From Nocardia terpenica (GTDB lineage Bacteria; Actinomycetota; Actinomycetes; Mycobacteriales; Mycobacteriaceae), in assembly GCF_013186535.1 (NCBI RefSeq), contig NZ_JABMCZ010000004.1, forward strand, positions 186,001 through 250,000: a stretch of 64,000 bases of DNA, read 5' to 3'. The first letter of the stretch is position 1. Each line of letters begins with the position of its first letter. A program made the translations under genes and the position numbers. This document shows positions 33,418 through 42,360 of this stretch, piece by piece. The notes under the pieces were generated by a model. The model ran no database searches and was not told where the DNA came from. It saw nothing but the letters and a program-made list of their open reading frames with translations.

Positions 33418-34801
33418 GGCTCAGCTCCCAGGTCGACTTGGCGTCGGCGTCCACCGGGCGCAGCAGCACCCGGTCGATGCGGCGGCCGTCCATCCGCTCC
33501 ACCCGGGCCAGCCAGCCGCCGCGCACGTGCGGATCCAGCGAATGCTGGTGTGCGGCACCGGGTTCCGGGAGCAGGATCTCGTCGCCGACGTCCGGGATGC
33601 GGCCCAGTTCGGTGAGGACCAGCCCGCCCAGGGTCTCGTACTCGCCCTCGGGGGCGTCGTAACCGGTGGCGCGGGAGATCTCGTCGATGCGGAGCAGACC
33701 CGAGCAGTTCCAGCCCGCGGCCGTGCGGCGCACGACCAGTTCCTCCTCGTCGTGCTCGTCGCGCACGTCGCCGAGGATCTCCTCGATGATGTCCTCCATC
33801 GTGACCATGCCCGCGGTGCCGCCGTACTCGTCGACGACGAGCGCCACCTGCATGCCGTCGGCGCGCACCCGCTCCAGCACCTCGTCGCCGTCCAGGCTGG
33901 CCGGGACGATCGGCACGGCGTGTGCGAGGTCGCGCAGCCTGATGGTGCGCCGCTGCCCGGCCGGGAACAGGAACGTCTGCTTGACGTGCACGACGCCGAG
34001 GGTGTCGTCGAGATCGCCGTCGATGACCGGGAACCGGGAGAAGCCGGTGCGGCCCGCGGCGGCGATGAGGTCGGCGATGGTGTCGTCCTGGTCGAGGGTT
34101 TCGATCTTCACGCGCGGGGTCATCAATTCCTCGGCGCTGCGCTCACCGAACTGCAGCGAGCGGTCGACCACCTGCGCGGTGCGCTGATCCAGCGACCCGC
34201 GCAGGGCGGAGGTGCGCACCAGCGAGCCGAGTTCCTGCGGGGAGCGCGCCGAGCGCAGTTCCTCGGCGGGTTCGATGCCCATGTGGCGCACCGCCCAGTT
34301 CGCGACGCCGTTGAGGAAATTGATCAGCCAGCCGAACACCGAGGAGAACGCGATCATCGGCACGGCGGCCACGCGTGCGGTGCCCAGCGGCGCGGTGATC
34401 GCGATGTTCTTGGGGACCAGCTCGCCGTAGATCATCGACAGCGAGGTGGCCAGCACCAGCGACGCCACCAGCGAGACGCCTTGTGCGGCACCGGGACTCA
34501 ATCCGATCGCGGTGCAGATCGGCTCGAACAGCCGGGCCAGCACCGGCTCGGCGATGAAACCGGTGACCAGGGTGGTGATGGTGATGCCCAGCTGTGCGCC
34601 GGACAGCTGGAACGAGAGGGTGCGGTGGGCGCGGCGGACCTGCCGGGCGCGCCGGTCACCGTCGCGCGCATGCGCCTCGACGGTGCTGCGCTCGAGCGCG
34701 GTGAGCGAGAATTCGGCGGCGACGAACAGTGCGGTGCCCGCGGTGAGGGCGACGAACCCCACCAGGCTGAGCAGCGTGAGAACGACCGACACCGTCAGCA
34801 C
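33410..34801 (-). CDS. CNNM/CorC-family membrane protein (Rv1842c-like)
   Basis: A 463-residue protein with a DUF21 domain (GTALFVAAEFSLTALERSTVEAH, YGELVPKNIAI), two CBS domains (LMTPRVKIETLDQDD, VALVVDEYGGTAGMVTMEDIIEEILGD) and a C-terminal CorC_HlyC transporter-associated domain (LLRIDEISRATGYD). The CBS pair would sense nucleotide-Mg. GTG 34801 is the first in-frame start after an upstream stop. It is first of three overlapping genes; a possible structured leader lies ahead of it. Confidence 0.88.
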   Translation of the reverse strand: MLTVSVVLTLLSLVGFVALTAGTALFVAAEFSLTALERSTVEAHARDGDRRARQVRRAHRTLSFQLSGAQLGITITTLVTGFIAEPVLARLFEPICTAIGLSPGAAQGVSLVASLVLATSLSMIYGELVPKNIAITAPLGTARVAAVPMIAFSSVFGWLINFLNGVANWAVRHMGIEPAEELRSARSPQELGSLVRTSALRGSLDQRTAQVVDRSLQFGERSAEELMTPRVKIETLDQDDTIADLIAAAGRTGFSRFPVIDGDLDDTLGVVHVKQTFLFPAGQRRTIRLRDLAHAVPIVPASLDGDEVLERVRADGMQVALVVDEYGGTAGMVTMEDIIEEILGDVRDEHDEEELVVRRTAAGWNCSGLLRIDEISRATGYDAPEGEYETLGGLVLTELGRIPDVGDEILLPEPGAAHQHSLDPHVRGGWLARVERMDGRRIDRVLLRPVDADAKSTWELSHG

Positions 34802-35086
34802 CGTCCCGGTTGGAGGGGGTCTGCGAGGTCGGAGGCGCCGGGTTGGTCACCCGGCTCGGTAGAGGAGCCCTCCTGTGTGGCGCCCTCGGACGCGGGTGAC
34901 AACTGGTTCCTTTCGCAGTGCGTACGGATTCGTATGAGTGCCCACCCCGGAAGCCGAGCTCCCGAACAAGGCAATTCTCATGCTACCGGCTCCACGCCGC
35001 CCCGCCCCGGTTGCCCCGACCACAGTACGGTCGCCGCGCCGGTCTCGTCCCGGTCGGTCGTCGTGTCCTTCCGGGTGCACCTTGTG
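34802..35086. other. Gene-free leader region upstream of the CNNM genes
   Basis: No coding sequence is supported on either strand. Close to the CNNM start two hairpins compete: GCCGGGT (34837-34843) with ACCCGGC (34849-34855), and GGCTC (34853-34857) with GAGCC (34865-34869); they share bases and cannot form together. I cannot match the region to a known riboswitch class. Further upstream nothing stands out until palindromic repeat copy D. Confidence 0.35.
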
Positions 35087-35144
35087 ATTCCGGCGTGCTT
35101 TTGGCCGGAATCTCACCGTGGTCCCGGCCAAAAGCACGCCGGGA
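35087..35144. repeat. Palindromic element, copy D (two cores head to head)
   Basis: Core 1 (35087-35111) has arms ATTCCGGC and GCCGGAAT with loop GTGCTTTTG. Ten bases later core 2 (35122-35144) is the same element reversed: TCCCGGC, loop CAAAAGCAC, GCCGGGA. The two cores together form a larger inverted repeat. A tandem array made from the outer arm follows immediately. Confidence 0.9.
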
Positions 35145-35150
35145 CCATGG

Positions 35151-35412
35151 TGAGGTGGCGCGCCAGGACCGCGAGGAGATGGCACGCAGAGACCGCGGTG
35201 AGCGGGCGCGCTGGGACCGCGGTGAGCGGGCGCGCTGGGACCGCGGTGAGCGGGCGCGCTGGGACCGCGGTGAGCGGGCGCGCTGGGACCGCGGTGAGCG
35301 GGCGCGCTGGGACCGCGGTGAGCGGGCGCGCTGGGACCGCGGTGAGCGGGCGCGCTGGGACCGCGGTGAGCGGGCGCGCTGGAACCGCGGTGAGCGGGCG
35401 CGCTGGAACCGC
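35151..35412. repeat. 24-bp tandem array attached to copy D
   Basis: Nine head-to-tail units starting GGTGAGCGGGCGCGC begin at 35197 and recur every 24 bases to 35412. The first seven are identical; the last two share one change (GGAACC for GGGACC). Two degenerate units precede them from about 35151. Reverse-complemented, each unit contains GGTCCCAGCGCGC, a variant of the element's left arm, so the array looks like an expansion of that arm. Because 24 is a multiple of three, long stop-free frames run through it in several phases; these are not genes. Confidence 0.92.
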
Positions 35413-35441
35413 AGGGAGAGCGCGTCGGGGCTACGGAGAGA

Positions 35442-36887
35442 TCACCAACCGGAGGGCAGGGGGCGGCCCTCGGCGAAGCCGGCGGCGGACTGGACGCCGA
35501 GGACGGCTCGGTCGTGCAGTTCGGCCAGGGTGCGGGCGCCGGCGTAGGTGCAGGCGCTGCGGACGCCGGAGCAGATGTGGTCGATGAGGTCCTCGACGCC
35601 GGGGCGCTCGGGGTCCAGGCGCATGCGGGAGGAGGAGATGCCCTCCTCGAACAGCGCCTTGCGGGCCCGGTCGAAGCCGGAGTCGGAGGCGGTGCGGGCG
35701 GCCACGGCGCGCTTGGACGCCATGCCGAAGCTCTCCTTGTAGGCGGTGCCGTTGCGGTCGGTGCGCAGATCGCCGGGCGACTCGTAGGTGCCCGCGAACC
35801 AGGAGCCGATCATGACGTTCGACGCGCCCGCGGCCAGCGCCAACGCCACGTCGCGCGGGTGCCGCACGCCGCCGTCGGCCCACACGTGCACGCCGAGTTC
35901 CCGTGCGGCGGCGGCGCATTCGGCGACCGCGGAGAACTGCGGACGGCCCACGCCGGTCATCATGCGGGTGGTGCACATGGCGCCCGGCCCGACACCGACC
36001 TTGATGATGTCGGCCCCGGCCTCGGCCAGGTCGCGGGTCCCGGCGGCGGAGACCACGTTGCCCGCGGCCAGCGGCACGCCCAGCTTCAGATCGGCGACCG
36101 AGCGCAGCGCCTCCAGCATCTTCACCTGGTGGCCGTGCGCGGTATCGATCACCAGGACGTCGGCGCCCGCGTCGACCAGCGCCTTGGCCTTGGCCGGGAT
36201 GTCGCCGTTGATGCCGACCGCGGCCGCGACGCGCAGCTTGCCCGCGGTGTCGACGGCCGGGGTGTAGATGCCCGCGCGGACCGCGCCGGTGCGGGTCATG
36301 ACACCGGCGAGGGTGCCGTCCGCGGCCAGCAGCACGGCCAGGTCGGCGTGCCGGGATTCGAGCAGTTCGAAGATGTCGCGCGGCGAGGTGTCGGCGGGCG
36401 CGGTGATGTAGTCGGTGGCCGCGACCGTGCGCAGGCGCGCGAAACGGTCGACGTCGGCGCAGGCCGCCTCGGTGACGACGCCGACCGGGCGGTCGTCCTC
36501 GACGACCACGACGGCCCGGTGCGAGCGCTTGTGGATCAGCGCCAGCGCCTCGGACACCGAGTGGTCGGGGCCGAGGGTGACGGGGGTCTCGGCGGTGAGC
36601 GAGCGGCTCTTCACGTAGCCGATGGTCTTGGCGGCCGCGGCGATCGGCAGATCCTGCGGTAGGACGACGATGCCGCCGCGGCGGGCGACGGTCTCGGCCA
36701 TGCGCTTACCGGCGACGGCGGTCATATTGGCCACCACGATCGGGATGGTCGTGCCGGTCCCGTCGGTGGTCGACAGGTCGACATCGAAGCGCGACGCCAC
36801 ATCCGTCCGATTGGGGACGAGGAACAGATCGTCGTAGGTCAGGTCGTACGGCGGCGTGTGGCCTGGAAGAAACTGCACTTTGGCCAT
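35442..36887 (-). CDS. guaB1: GuaB1-type GMP reductase/IMPDH-family enzyme
   Basis: A 481-residue (beta/alpha)8 enzyme with two inserted CBS domains (about 95-210). The substrate loop is KVGVGPGAMCTTRMMTG with catalytic C305. The mycobacterial homologue Rv1843c, in the same order beside the CNNM pair, is not a true IMP dehydrogenase; its group has been shown to act as GMP reductase, returning GMP to IMP with NADPH. ATG 36887 gives MAKVQFLPGHTPPYDLTYDDLFLVP, the standard start. Its stop lies 29 bases from the 24-bp array. Confidence 0.88.
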   Translation of the reverse strand: MAKVQFLPGHTPPYDLTYDDLFLVPNRTDVASRFDVDLSTTDGTGTTIPIVVANMTAVAGKRMAETVARRGGIVVLPQDLPIAAAAKTIGYVKSRSLTAETPVTLGPDHSVSEALALIHKRSHRAVVVVEDDRPVGVVTEAACADVDRFARLRTVAATDYITAPADTSPRDIFELLESRHADLAVLLAADGTLAGVMTRTGAVRAGIYTPAVDTAGKLRVAAAVGINGDIPAKAKALVDAGADVLVIDTAHGHQVKMLEALRSVADLKLGVPLAAGNVVSAAGTRDLAEAGADIIKVGVGPGAMCTTRMMTGVGRPQFSAVAECAAAARELGVHVWADGGVRHPRDVALALAAGASNVMIGSWFAGTYESPGDLRTDRNGTAYKESFGMASKRAVAARTASDSGFDRARKALFEEGISSSRMRLDPERPGVEDLIDHICSGVRSACTYAGARTLAELHDRAVLGVQSAAGFAEGRPLPSGW

Positions 36888-36964
36888 TGTAGGGGAATGC
36901 CCGGGATGCGCGGAAAGCCCGGGCCCGGTCCGGTCGTCCTGGTCACGGCCCGGATGCGTGATCG

Positions 36965-37486
36965 CTACGGGTGCGCTTCGGGGCGGCGGCGAAACAGGCT
37001 GCGCCACCACGTGGTCCGGCGATCGGTGCCGCCGCGGCCCGATCCGGCGTGCCCGCGGGCCGCTTCGGGGGTCGTCGTCACGGGTTGGCGGCGACTGCGC
37101 CACTGTTCGACAACCTCGTCGACATCGACCGGGGCGACGTTCACCCAGGGGCCGTGCGGCATGCGCAACCAGTCGGTGATGCGGGTGTTGAGGTCGGTGA
37201 CCGTTCTGCGGACCTGATATTCGGTGCCGAGGCGGCGCACGGTCTCGGGCAGCCGCTCCAGGTCGCGGCGCAGCAGCAGGGAGGTCGGCAGCAGGCCCTC
37301 GCCGCCGACGCCCTGACGTTGCAGGTAGCTCTCGAGCCACCAGTCTTCCCGGTAGGGTTGCCCGGCATCCGGCAGCGGTTTGCCCTTGCCGGGGAGATCG
37401 TCGAAATCGCCACGCTCGGTGGCCTCGCGAATCTGCTTGTCCAGCCAGAATTCGTAACTCACACCCGGCGGCTTGCGTTCGGTCAT
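36965..37486 (-). CDS. DUF1992 (DnaJ-C28-like) protein
   Basis: A 173-residue soluble protein. The N-terminal half, GVSYEFWLDKQIREATERGDFDDLPGKGKPL, is the DUF1992 signature, related to the DnaJ-homologue subfamily C member 28 core without a J domain. The C-terminus is basic and tryptophan-rich (TTWWRSLFRRRPEAHP), possibly a membrane or nucleic-acid contact. Start ATG 37486 is preferred over 37492 because AAGGGG then has normal spacing. Function unknown. Confidence 0.8.
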   Translation of the reverse strand: MTERKPPGVSYEFWLDKQIREATERGDFDDLPGKGKPLPDAGQPYREDWWLESYLQRQGVGGEGLLPTSLLLRRDLERLPETVRRLGTEYQVRRTVTDLNTRITDWLRMPHGPWVNVAPVDVDEVVEQWRSRRQPVTTTPEAARGHAGSGRGGTDRRTTWWRSLFRRRPEAHP

Positions 37487-37592
37487 CGCCATCCCCTTCG
37501 ACAGTCGACGCTGCCGCCAGCATACCAACGCGCCCGGATTCACCCGATTGTGGTGTTTGTTCGGATGGGCTGCGCCCCAGGCACTTCCGAGC

Positions 37593-38903
37593 TCAATTAG
37601 CCGAACGGTTGCGGCGGCGCGGGAACCCGGTGTGCGGGCGGGTATTCCGGCGGCGATTTCCTGGCGTGTCGCGGGGGTGCGGAGTGTCGTCGACCGGGGG
37701 TGCGGCCGGATCGGGCACCGGGCGGCCGGAGGGCGGGCGCGCGCCGGTGAGCGCCACCAGCTCGCGATCGCCGGGATGGACCCGGGATTCGGTGAAGGTG
37801 ATGCCCGCCCGGTCCAGCAGCGCGGCGAAGGCGTCGCGGTCCTCGTCGGTGACCAGGGTGACGACGGTGCCGGTGGCTCCGGCGCGGGCGGTGCGGCCCG
37901 CGCGGTGCAGGTAGTCCTTGGGGTCGGCCGGGGGATCGACGTGCACGACCAGGGAGATGTCGTCGACGTGGATGCCGCGGGCGGCGACATCGGTGGCGAC
38001 CAGCACCGGGGCCGACCCGTCGGCGAAGGCGGCCAGCGCGCGCGAGCGCTGATTCTGGGCGCGGCCGCCGTGCAGCAGCACCGCCGGGACACCGGATTCG
38101 CGCAGCTGCCGGGCGAGCTTGTCGGCCCCGTACTGCGTCCGCACGAACAGCAGCGTCCGGCCCCGGCGCGCGGCGATTTCGGTGGCGAGCTTGCGCTTGT
38201 CGGTCTTGCGGATGCGCAGAACGTGGTGCGACATGGCCGAATCCGGCTGTGCGCCGGTGGTTTCCGCCTTATCGATCGCGTGCTCGACCGGTTCGCGAAG
38301 ATAACGCTGGACCAATGTATCCACGGCCTCGTCCAAAGTCGCGGAGAACAGCAGGTGCTGGCTGTCGGCGGGGACCCGATCGAGCAGCGCGGTGACCTGG
38401 TCGAGGAAGCCGAGTTCGGCCATGTGGTCGGCCTCGTCCACGGTGACCACCCGGACGGCGTCCAAGGCGACCGCGCCCTGGGCGATCAGGTCGGTGACCC
38501 GGCCGGGGGTGGCGACCAGGAGATCGACGCCGCGGGCCAGGCGGTCGGTCTGCCGCTTGATCGGCACGCCGCCGACCGCGGTGCCGAGCCGCAAACCCAG
38601 GGCGACCGCCGGGTCGTCGAGCGCCCGCTCGATCTGCACCGCCAGCTCGCGCGTCGGGGCGAGGATCAGGCCGCGCGGCTTCCCCGGTGCGGACACCCCG
38701 CGGCGCAACCGGACCAGCATCGGCAGTCCGAATGCCAGCGTTTTGCCCGAACCCGTTGCGGCGCGGCCCAATACGTCGCGTCCGTCGAGAATGTCGGGGA
38801 TGACCGCGGCCTGGATGGGGAACGCGGTCGCCAGCCCGGCGCGGCGCAGCGCCTGGACGAGGATCGGCGGGAGGCCCAGGTCGGCGAAGCGGGGCTCAGG
38901 CAC
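37593..38903 (-). CDS. DEAD-box RNA helicase
   Basis: A 436-residue ATP-dependent RNA helicase with the full motif set: Q motif region FPIQAAVIPDILDGRD, ATGSGKT (I), PTRELA (Ia), TPGR, DEAD, SAT (III), then HGGRAQNQRSRALAAFADG, LVATDVAARGIHVDD and HRAGRTARAG (VI). The C-terminal tail is short, basic and disordered (RRRNTRPHTGFPRRRNRSAN), as in RNA-contacting helicases. Its GTG start overlaps the stop of the M56 gene by eight bases. Roles in ribosome assembly or cold growth are family inference. Confidence 0.93.
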   Translation of the reverse strand: MPEPRFADLGLPPILVQALRRAGLATAFPIQAAVIPDILDGRDVLGRAATGSGKTLAFGLPMLVRLRRGVSAPGKPRGLILAPTRELAVQIERALDDPAVALGLRLGTAVGGVPIKRQTDRLARGVDLLVATPGRVTDLIAQGAVALDAVRVVTVDEADHMAELGFLDQVTALLDRVPADSQHLLFSATLDEAVDTLVQRYLREPVEHAIDKAETTGAQPDSAMSHHVLRIRKTDKRKLATEIAARRGRTLLFVRTQYGADKLARQLRESGVPAVLLHGGRAQNQRSRALAAFADGSAPVLVATDVAARGIHVDDISLVVHVDPPADPKDYLHRAGRTARAGATGTVVTLVTDEDRDAFAALLDRAGITFTESRVHPGDRELVALTGARPPSGRPVPDPAAPPVDDTPHPRDTPGNRRRNTRPHTGFPRRRNRSAN

Positions 38904-39849
38904 GGAACAGCCGCTTCAGCTCCACCAGCCACGGAATCGCCACCGCCATGGTGGGCACGACCAGGATCGCCGCGGCCATGACATACGCGGCGGAGGCCAC
39001 GCGCAGATCGCCCAGCGGACCGGTCAGCCGCTGGATGCGGATCAGCGTCGTGGGCCCGCCGACGGCCATCGCGCCCTGCGGCGCGGTCGAATTCGAGCAC
39101 GCCACCAGCGCGCGGGCCAGCGGCGTCGGGCCGGTGACCTTCACCGCGGAATCGTCGGCGAGCAACTCGATCAGCAGTTTCACCGAGTCCAGCGCCGACT
39201 TGCTGCGCACCACCCGCGGAAACGCCTCGTGGGCGGCGGTGAACGCCTCCAGCACCAGATCGTGGCGGGCCCGCAGATGCGACCGCTCGTGGCTCACGAT
39301 CGCCGTGAGCTCCGACTCGGACAGGCTGGCGAAGGTGCCCTGGCTCAACACCACTCGCCGCCGCAGGCCCGGCAGGCAGTAGGCGATGGGCTCGGTCGCG
39401 CCGAGCACCCGGATGTCGGGGGCCTTGGTATCGGCGTGCGGGTAGTCGCCGCCGCCCTGATCGAGCAGGTCGACCAGCATGCGATGGCGCGCCCGGCGGC
39501 GGCGGGTGTGCACGCCGACCCGGACCACGGCGTAGATCAGCCGCGCGCCGACCAGCAGGGTGAGCGCGAACACGACCACATACGCCAGCCACAGCGGCAG
39601 CCCCAGCGCGTGGATCTCCTGCGTGGGGGAGGTGGTGGGGCGGCCGTCGGGGCCGGGGACCAGCAGCAGGCTCGCGATCGCCAGACCGGAGCCGAAGGCG
39701 CTGAGCACGGCGGCCAGGGCGACCGCCTGCCACAGCACCAGGGCCGCCCGCGGGGTCCGGTACGGCCAGGTGGCTCGACTGAGCAGGGCCGGGACCGGTC
39801 CCGCGAGAAGCAAAGCGAGACCGGCGAATACCGGCGCGGTTGCATTCAT
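38896..39849 (-). CDS. M56-family membrane metalloprotease (BlaR1-like, Rv1845c)
   Basis: A 317-residue membrane protein. About four hydrophobic spans surround a cytoplasmic loop with the gluzincin motif HERSH (in SELTAIVSHERSHLRARHD) and the downstream ELLADDSAV that provides the third ligand region. It lacks the penicillin-binding sensor domain of staphylococcal BlaR1, as does Rv1845c. It lies 85 bases after blaI and likely cleaves the BlaI repressor or a partner. Confidence 0.85.
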   Translation of the reverse strand: MNATAPVFAGLALLLAGPVPALLSRATWPYRTPRAALVLWQAVALAAVLSAFGSGLAIASLLLVPGPDGRPTTSPTQEIHALGLPLWLAYVVVFALTLLVGARLIYAVVRVGVHTRRRRARHRMLVDLLDQGGGDYPHADTKAPDIRVLGATEPIAYCLPGLRRRVVLSQGTFASLSESELTAIVSHERSHLRARHDLVLEAFTAAHEAFPRVVRSKSALDSVKLLIELLADDSAVKVTGPTPLARALVACSNSTAPQGAMAVGGPTTLIRIQRLTGPLGDLRVASAAYVMAAAILVVPTMAVAIPWLVELKRLFRA

Positions 39850-39934
39850 GCTCAGCTCACTGCGTTGTGGGGCCAGGGTGCCCGAGATCGCGGCGCTGTT
39901 GCGGTCCGGCGGCTCCCACGGGACATCGCAGAAT

Positions 39935-40354
39935 CTACTGCGGTGGGGCGGCTCCCGTGTCGTCGTCGGGCGCGTTGCGCGCGGCCTCGGCTTCTTCGAG
40001 CTTAGCGAGTGCCTCCCGCAGCGCGGCAGCCTCGTCCTTACCGACCGCTTCGACGAAGTGCACCAGCGCCGCTCGGCGACTGCCGACCTCGTCGGCCTGT
40101 TGCAGCGCGTCGACCATGAGACTGGCGACGAGTTCGTCGCGGGTGTGCACGGGCGCGTAGCGATGCGCGCGATCATCGCGCTGCTGCACGACCAGGTTTT
40201 TCTTCGCCAGCCGCTGCAGAACGGTCATCACCGTGGTGTACGCGAGTTCGCGCCGCGCTGCGAGGGCCTCGTGAACCTGCCGGACCGTCTGTGGCTCATC
40301 GGCCGACCACAACTGGTCCATGACCGCTTTCTCGAGTTCACCAAGACCTGCCAT
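39935..40354 (-). CDS. blaI: BlaI/MecI-family repressor
   Basis: A 139-residue winged-helix repressor: LGELEKAVMDQLWSADEPQTVRQVHEALAARRELAYTTVMTVLQRLAKKNLV is the DNA-binding half and the rest the dimer helix. In M. tuberculosis Rv1846c controls blaC and itself together with Rv1845c. A longer acidic C-terminal tail (NAPDDDTGAAPPQ) is present. A half-conserved BlaI box lies upstream. Confidence 0.92.
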   Translation of the reverse strand: MAGLGELEKAVMDQLWSADEPQTVRQVHEALAARRELAYTTVMTVLQRLAKKNLVVQQRDDRAHRYAPVHTRDELVASLMVDALQQADEVGSRRAALVHFVEAVGKDEAAALREALAKLEEAEAARNAPDDDTGAAPPQ

Positions 40355-40387
40355 CCCTCAAGCTTACGGAGGCAACGACACAAATGC

Positions 40388-40406
40388 GTACTACAGGTCG
40401 TCGTAA
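40388..40406. promoter_or_regulatory. Candidate BlaI operator
   Basis: GTACTACAGG at 40388 begins a region whose left half fits the mycobacterial BlaI half site TACTACA; the right half (TCGTCGTAA) is only partly complementary. It lies 34 bases before blaI, consistent with self-repression, but could be chance. Confidence 0.35.
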
Positions 40407-40431
40407 CCGGTCGGTAGCTGTGTGGGATATT

Positions 40432-41274
40432 TCATAGCGAGGTGGGGCACGGATTCGGGCCGCCGATCGTAGCGCGTACGTGCCGGGTGCCGATCGGGAC
40501 GATCATCGGGCGGCCGGAGACGGGATCGTCGTGCAGTTCGGCGCGCAGGCCGAAGACCTCTCGCAACAATTCGGCATCGATGATGTCGCCCGGGGCGCCC
40601 TGGGCGACGATGCGGCCCGCGTGCATGACGACCAGCCGGTCGCTGTAGCGGATGGCGAGGTTGAGATCGTGCAGCACCATCACCACGGTCCGGCCCAGCT
40701 CGGCGTGCAGGCGGTCGACCAGGTCCAGCACGTCGAGCGAATGGGCCAGATCGAGATAGGTGGTGGGCTCGTCGAGCAGCAGGATGTCGGTGCCCTGCGC
40801 GAGCGCCATGGAGATCCAGGCGCGCTGGCGCTGACCGCCGGACAGTTCCTCGAGCGGGCGGTCGGCGAGGTCGGCGATGCCGGTCTGCGCGAGGGCGGCG
40901 GCGACCTCGGACTCGTCGTCGGAGGACCACTGCCGCAGCCACGACTGGTGTGGATGGCGGCCGCGCGCAACGAGATCGGCGACGGTCAGGCCCTCCGGCG
41001 CGCTCGGCGTCTGCGGCAGCAGGCCGATCACGCGCGCCACGTCGCGGGTCTTCATGGTGGCGATCGCCTTGCCGTCCAACAGGATTCGCCCGGTCTGCGG
41101 GCGCAGCAGCCGGCCCAGCGCGCGCAGCAGCGTGGACTTGCCGCAGCCGTTGGGGCCGATGACGGTGGTGATCAGGCCGGGTTCGACGGCGAGACAGAGA
41201 TCGTCGATCACCACCCGGCCGCCGTAGCCGAGGGTGAGGTCGTCGGCGTGCAGCCGATGCGGGGTCGCGGTCAT
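40432..41274 (-). CDS. Siderophore ABC importer, ATPase subunit
   Basis: A 280-residue FecE/FhuC-type ATPase. Walker A is GPNGCGKST, the signature is LSGGQRQRAWISMALAQ, Walker B ILLLDEPT, and the switch histidine follows at VLHDLNLA. It powers the two FecCD permeases upstream. It starts three bases after the second permease stop. Expected to be iron-repressed through the IdeR-type box ahead of the operon. Confidence 0.93.
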   Translation of the reverse strand: MTATPHRLHADDLTLGYGGRVVIDDLCLAVEPGLITTVIGPNGCGKSTLLRALGRLLRPQTGRILLDGKAIATMKTRDVARVIGLLPQTPSAPEGLTVADLVARGRHPHQSWLRQWSSDDESEVAAALAQTGIADLADRPLEELSGGQRQRAWISMALAQGTDILLLDEPTTYLDLAHSLDVLDLVDRLHAELGRTVVMVLHDLNLAIRYSDRLVVMHAGRIVAQGAPGDIIDAELLREVFGLRAELHDDPVSGRPMIVPIGTRHVRATIGGPNPCPTSL

Positions 41275-41277
41275 GAC

Positions 41278-42360
41278 TCAGGTCGCCTTCCGGTTCGCGC
41301 GCACGAGCAGCAACAGCAGGAACGGTCCGCCCAGCGCGGCGGTGACGATGCCGACCGGCAGGTCGACGGGAAAGACGGTGCGGGCGGCCACATCCGAGCC
41401 GATCACCACGAGCGCGCCGACGAGCGCGGACCCGACGATCGGTTCGCCGGGCGCGCGCAGCAGTCGGCGCGCGATCTGCGGCGCGGCCAATCCGACGAAG
41501 GCCAGCGGTCCCACGGCGGCGGTCGCGAGCGCGGCCCCGGTCACCGCCGCGCCGATCAGCACCGCCTGCCGGGTCTGCACGCGCACGCCGAGCGCGCGGG
41601 CGGTGTCGTCGCCGAAGCGCAGGGCGGCCAGCGTGTGCGCCGACCCGGCGGCGACCGCCAGCACCAGCCCGAATCCGAGGGCCGCGGGCACGGCCCGCCC
41701 CCAGTCCGCGCCGCCGAGCGAGCCGGTCAGCCACTGCTGCGCGCGGGTGGCGTCGGCCAGGCTGGCGCGGGTGAGCAGCCAGTTGATCCCGGCGATCAGC
41801 ATGGCGTTGACGCCGATGCCGAGCAGGACCAGCCGCAGCCCGCTGACTCCGGCCGTTCCCGCGCCGGTGCGACCCCAGGCGAGCAGGTAGATGAGCACCG
41901 CGGTGCCCAGCCCGCCCGCCAGCGCGGCCAGCGGCACCCCGAGCGCGGCCGCGACACCCGTTGTCGCGCCACCGGTTCCGGCGAGCACGGCCACCGCGGC
42001 GAGGCTCGCCCCCGAGGTGATGCCCAGCACATCCGGACTGGCCAGCGGATTCCGCAGAATCGACTGGGTCACCGCGCCCGCGGTGCCCAGCGCGCCCCCC
42101 GCCACCACGGCCGTCACCGCCCGCGGCAGCCGCGAGTCGACGACGATGAACCGCTGCGCCCGGCTCCCACCCCCGGCCAGCACCTCCAGCACCCGCCCGA
42201 CCGGAATCGTGTACTCGCCGATGGCGATATCCACCGCGAACAGCACGACCACCCCGGCCGCCAGCGCGATCACGGTGAGCAGCACGGTGATTCGCAGCAC
42301 CGCGGACAACCGCCCGGCGCGCACCGCGGGCCGCACCCGCGACAGTGTCGAGACACTCAC
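41278..42360 (-). CDS. Siderophore ABC importer, FecCD permease 2
   Basis: A 360-residue permease with about ten membrane spans. LPRAVTAVVAGGALGTAGAVTQSILRNPLASPDVLGITSGAS is the BtuC/FecD core and GPLAFVGLAAPQIAR the coupling-helix region. GTG 42360 overlaps the stop of the first permease gene (GTGA). A heterodimer with that protein is expected. Confidence 0.92.
   Translation of the reverse strand: MSVSTLSRVRPAVRAGRLSAVLRITVLLTVIALAAGVVVLFAVDIAIGEYTIPVGRVLEVLAGGGSRAQRFIVVDSRLPRAVTAVVAGGALGTAGAVTQSILRNPLASPDVLGITSGASLAAVAVLAGTGGATTGVAAALGVPLAALAGGLGTAVLIYLLAWGRTGAGTAGVSGLRLVLLGIGVNAMLIAGINWLLTRASLADATRAQQWLTGSLGGADWGRAVPAALGFGLVLAVAAGSAHTLAALRFGDDTARALGVRVQTRQAVLIGAAVTGAALATAAVGPLAFVGLAAPQIARRLLRAPGEPIVGSALVGALVVIGSDVAARTVFPVDLPVGIVTAALGGPFLLLLLVRANRKAT

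Noticed and set aside
35151..35420. Regular repeats as a CRISPR array
   Set aside because: Units are contiguous with no unique spacers, and no cas genes are present.
34918..35547. Long open frames with repeated Arg-Trp-Asp-Arg-Gly-Glu or Thr-Ala-Val-Ser-Gly segments
   Set aside because: They arise from reading the 24-base array in several phases and run into guaB1 on the other strand; no ribosome site or family match.
37593..40354. blaI/M56 pair as a beta-lactam resistance operon with the serine hydrolase at 61061
   Set aside because: The hydrolase is 21 kb away and no BlaI-type palindrome is seen near it; the link is not supported.
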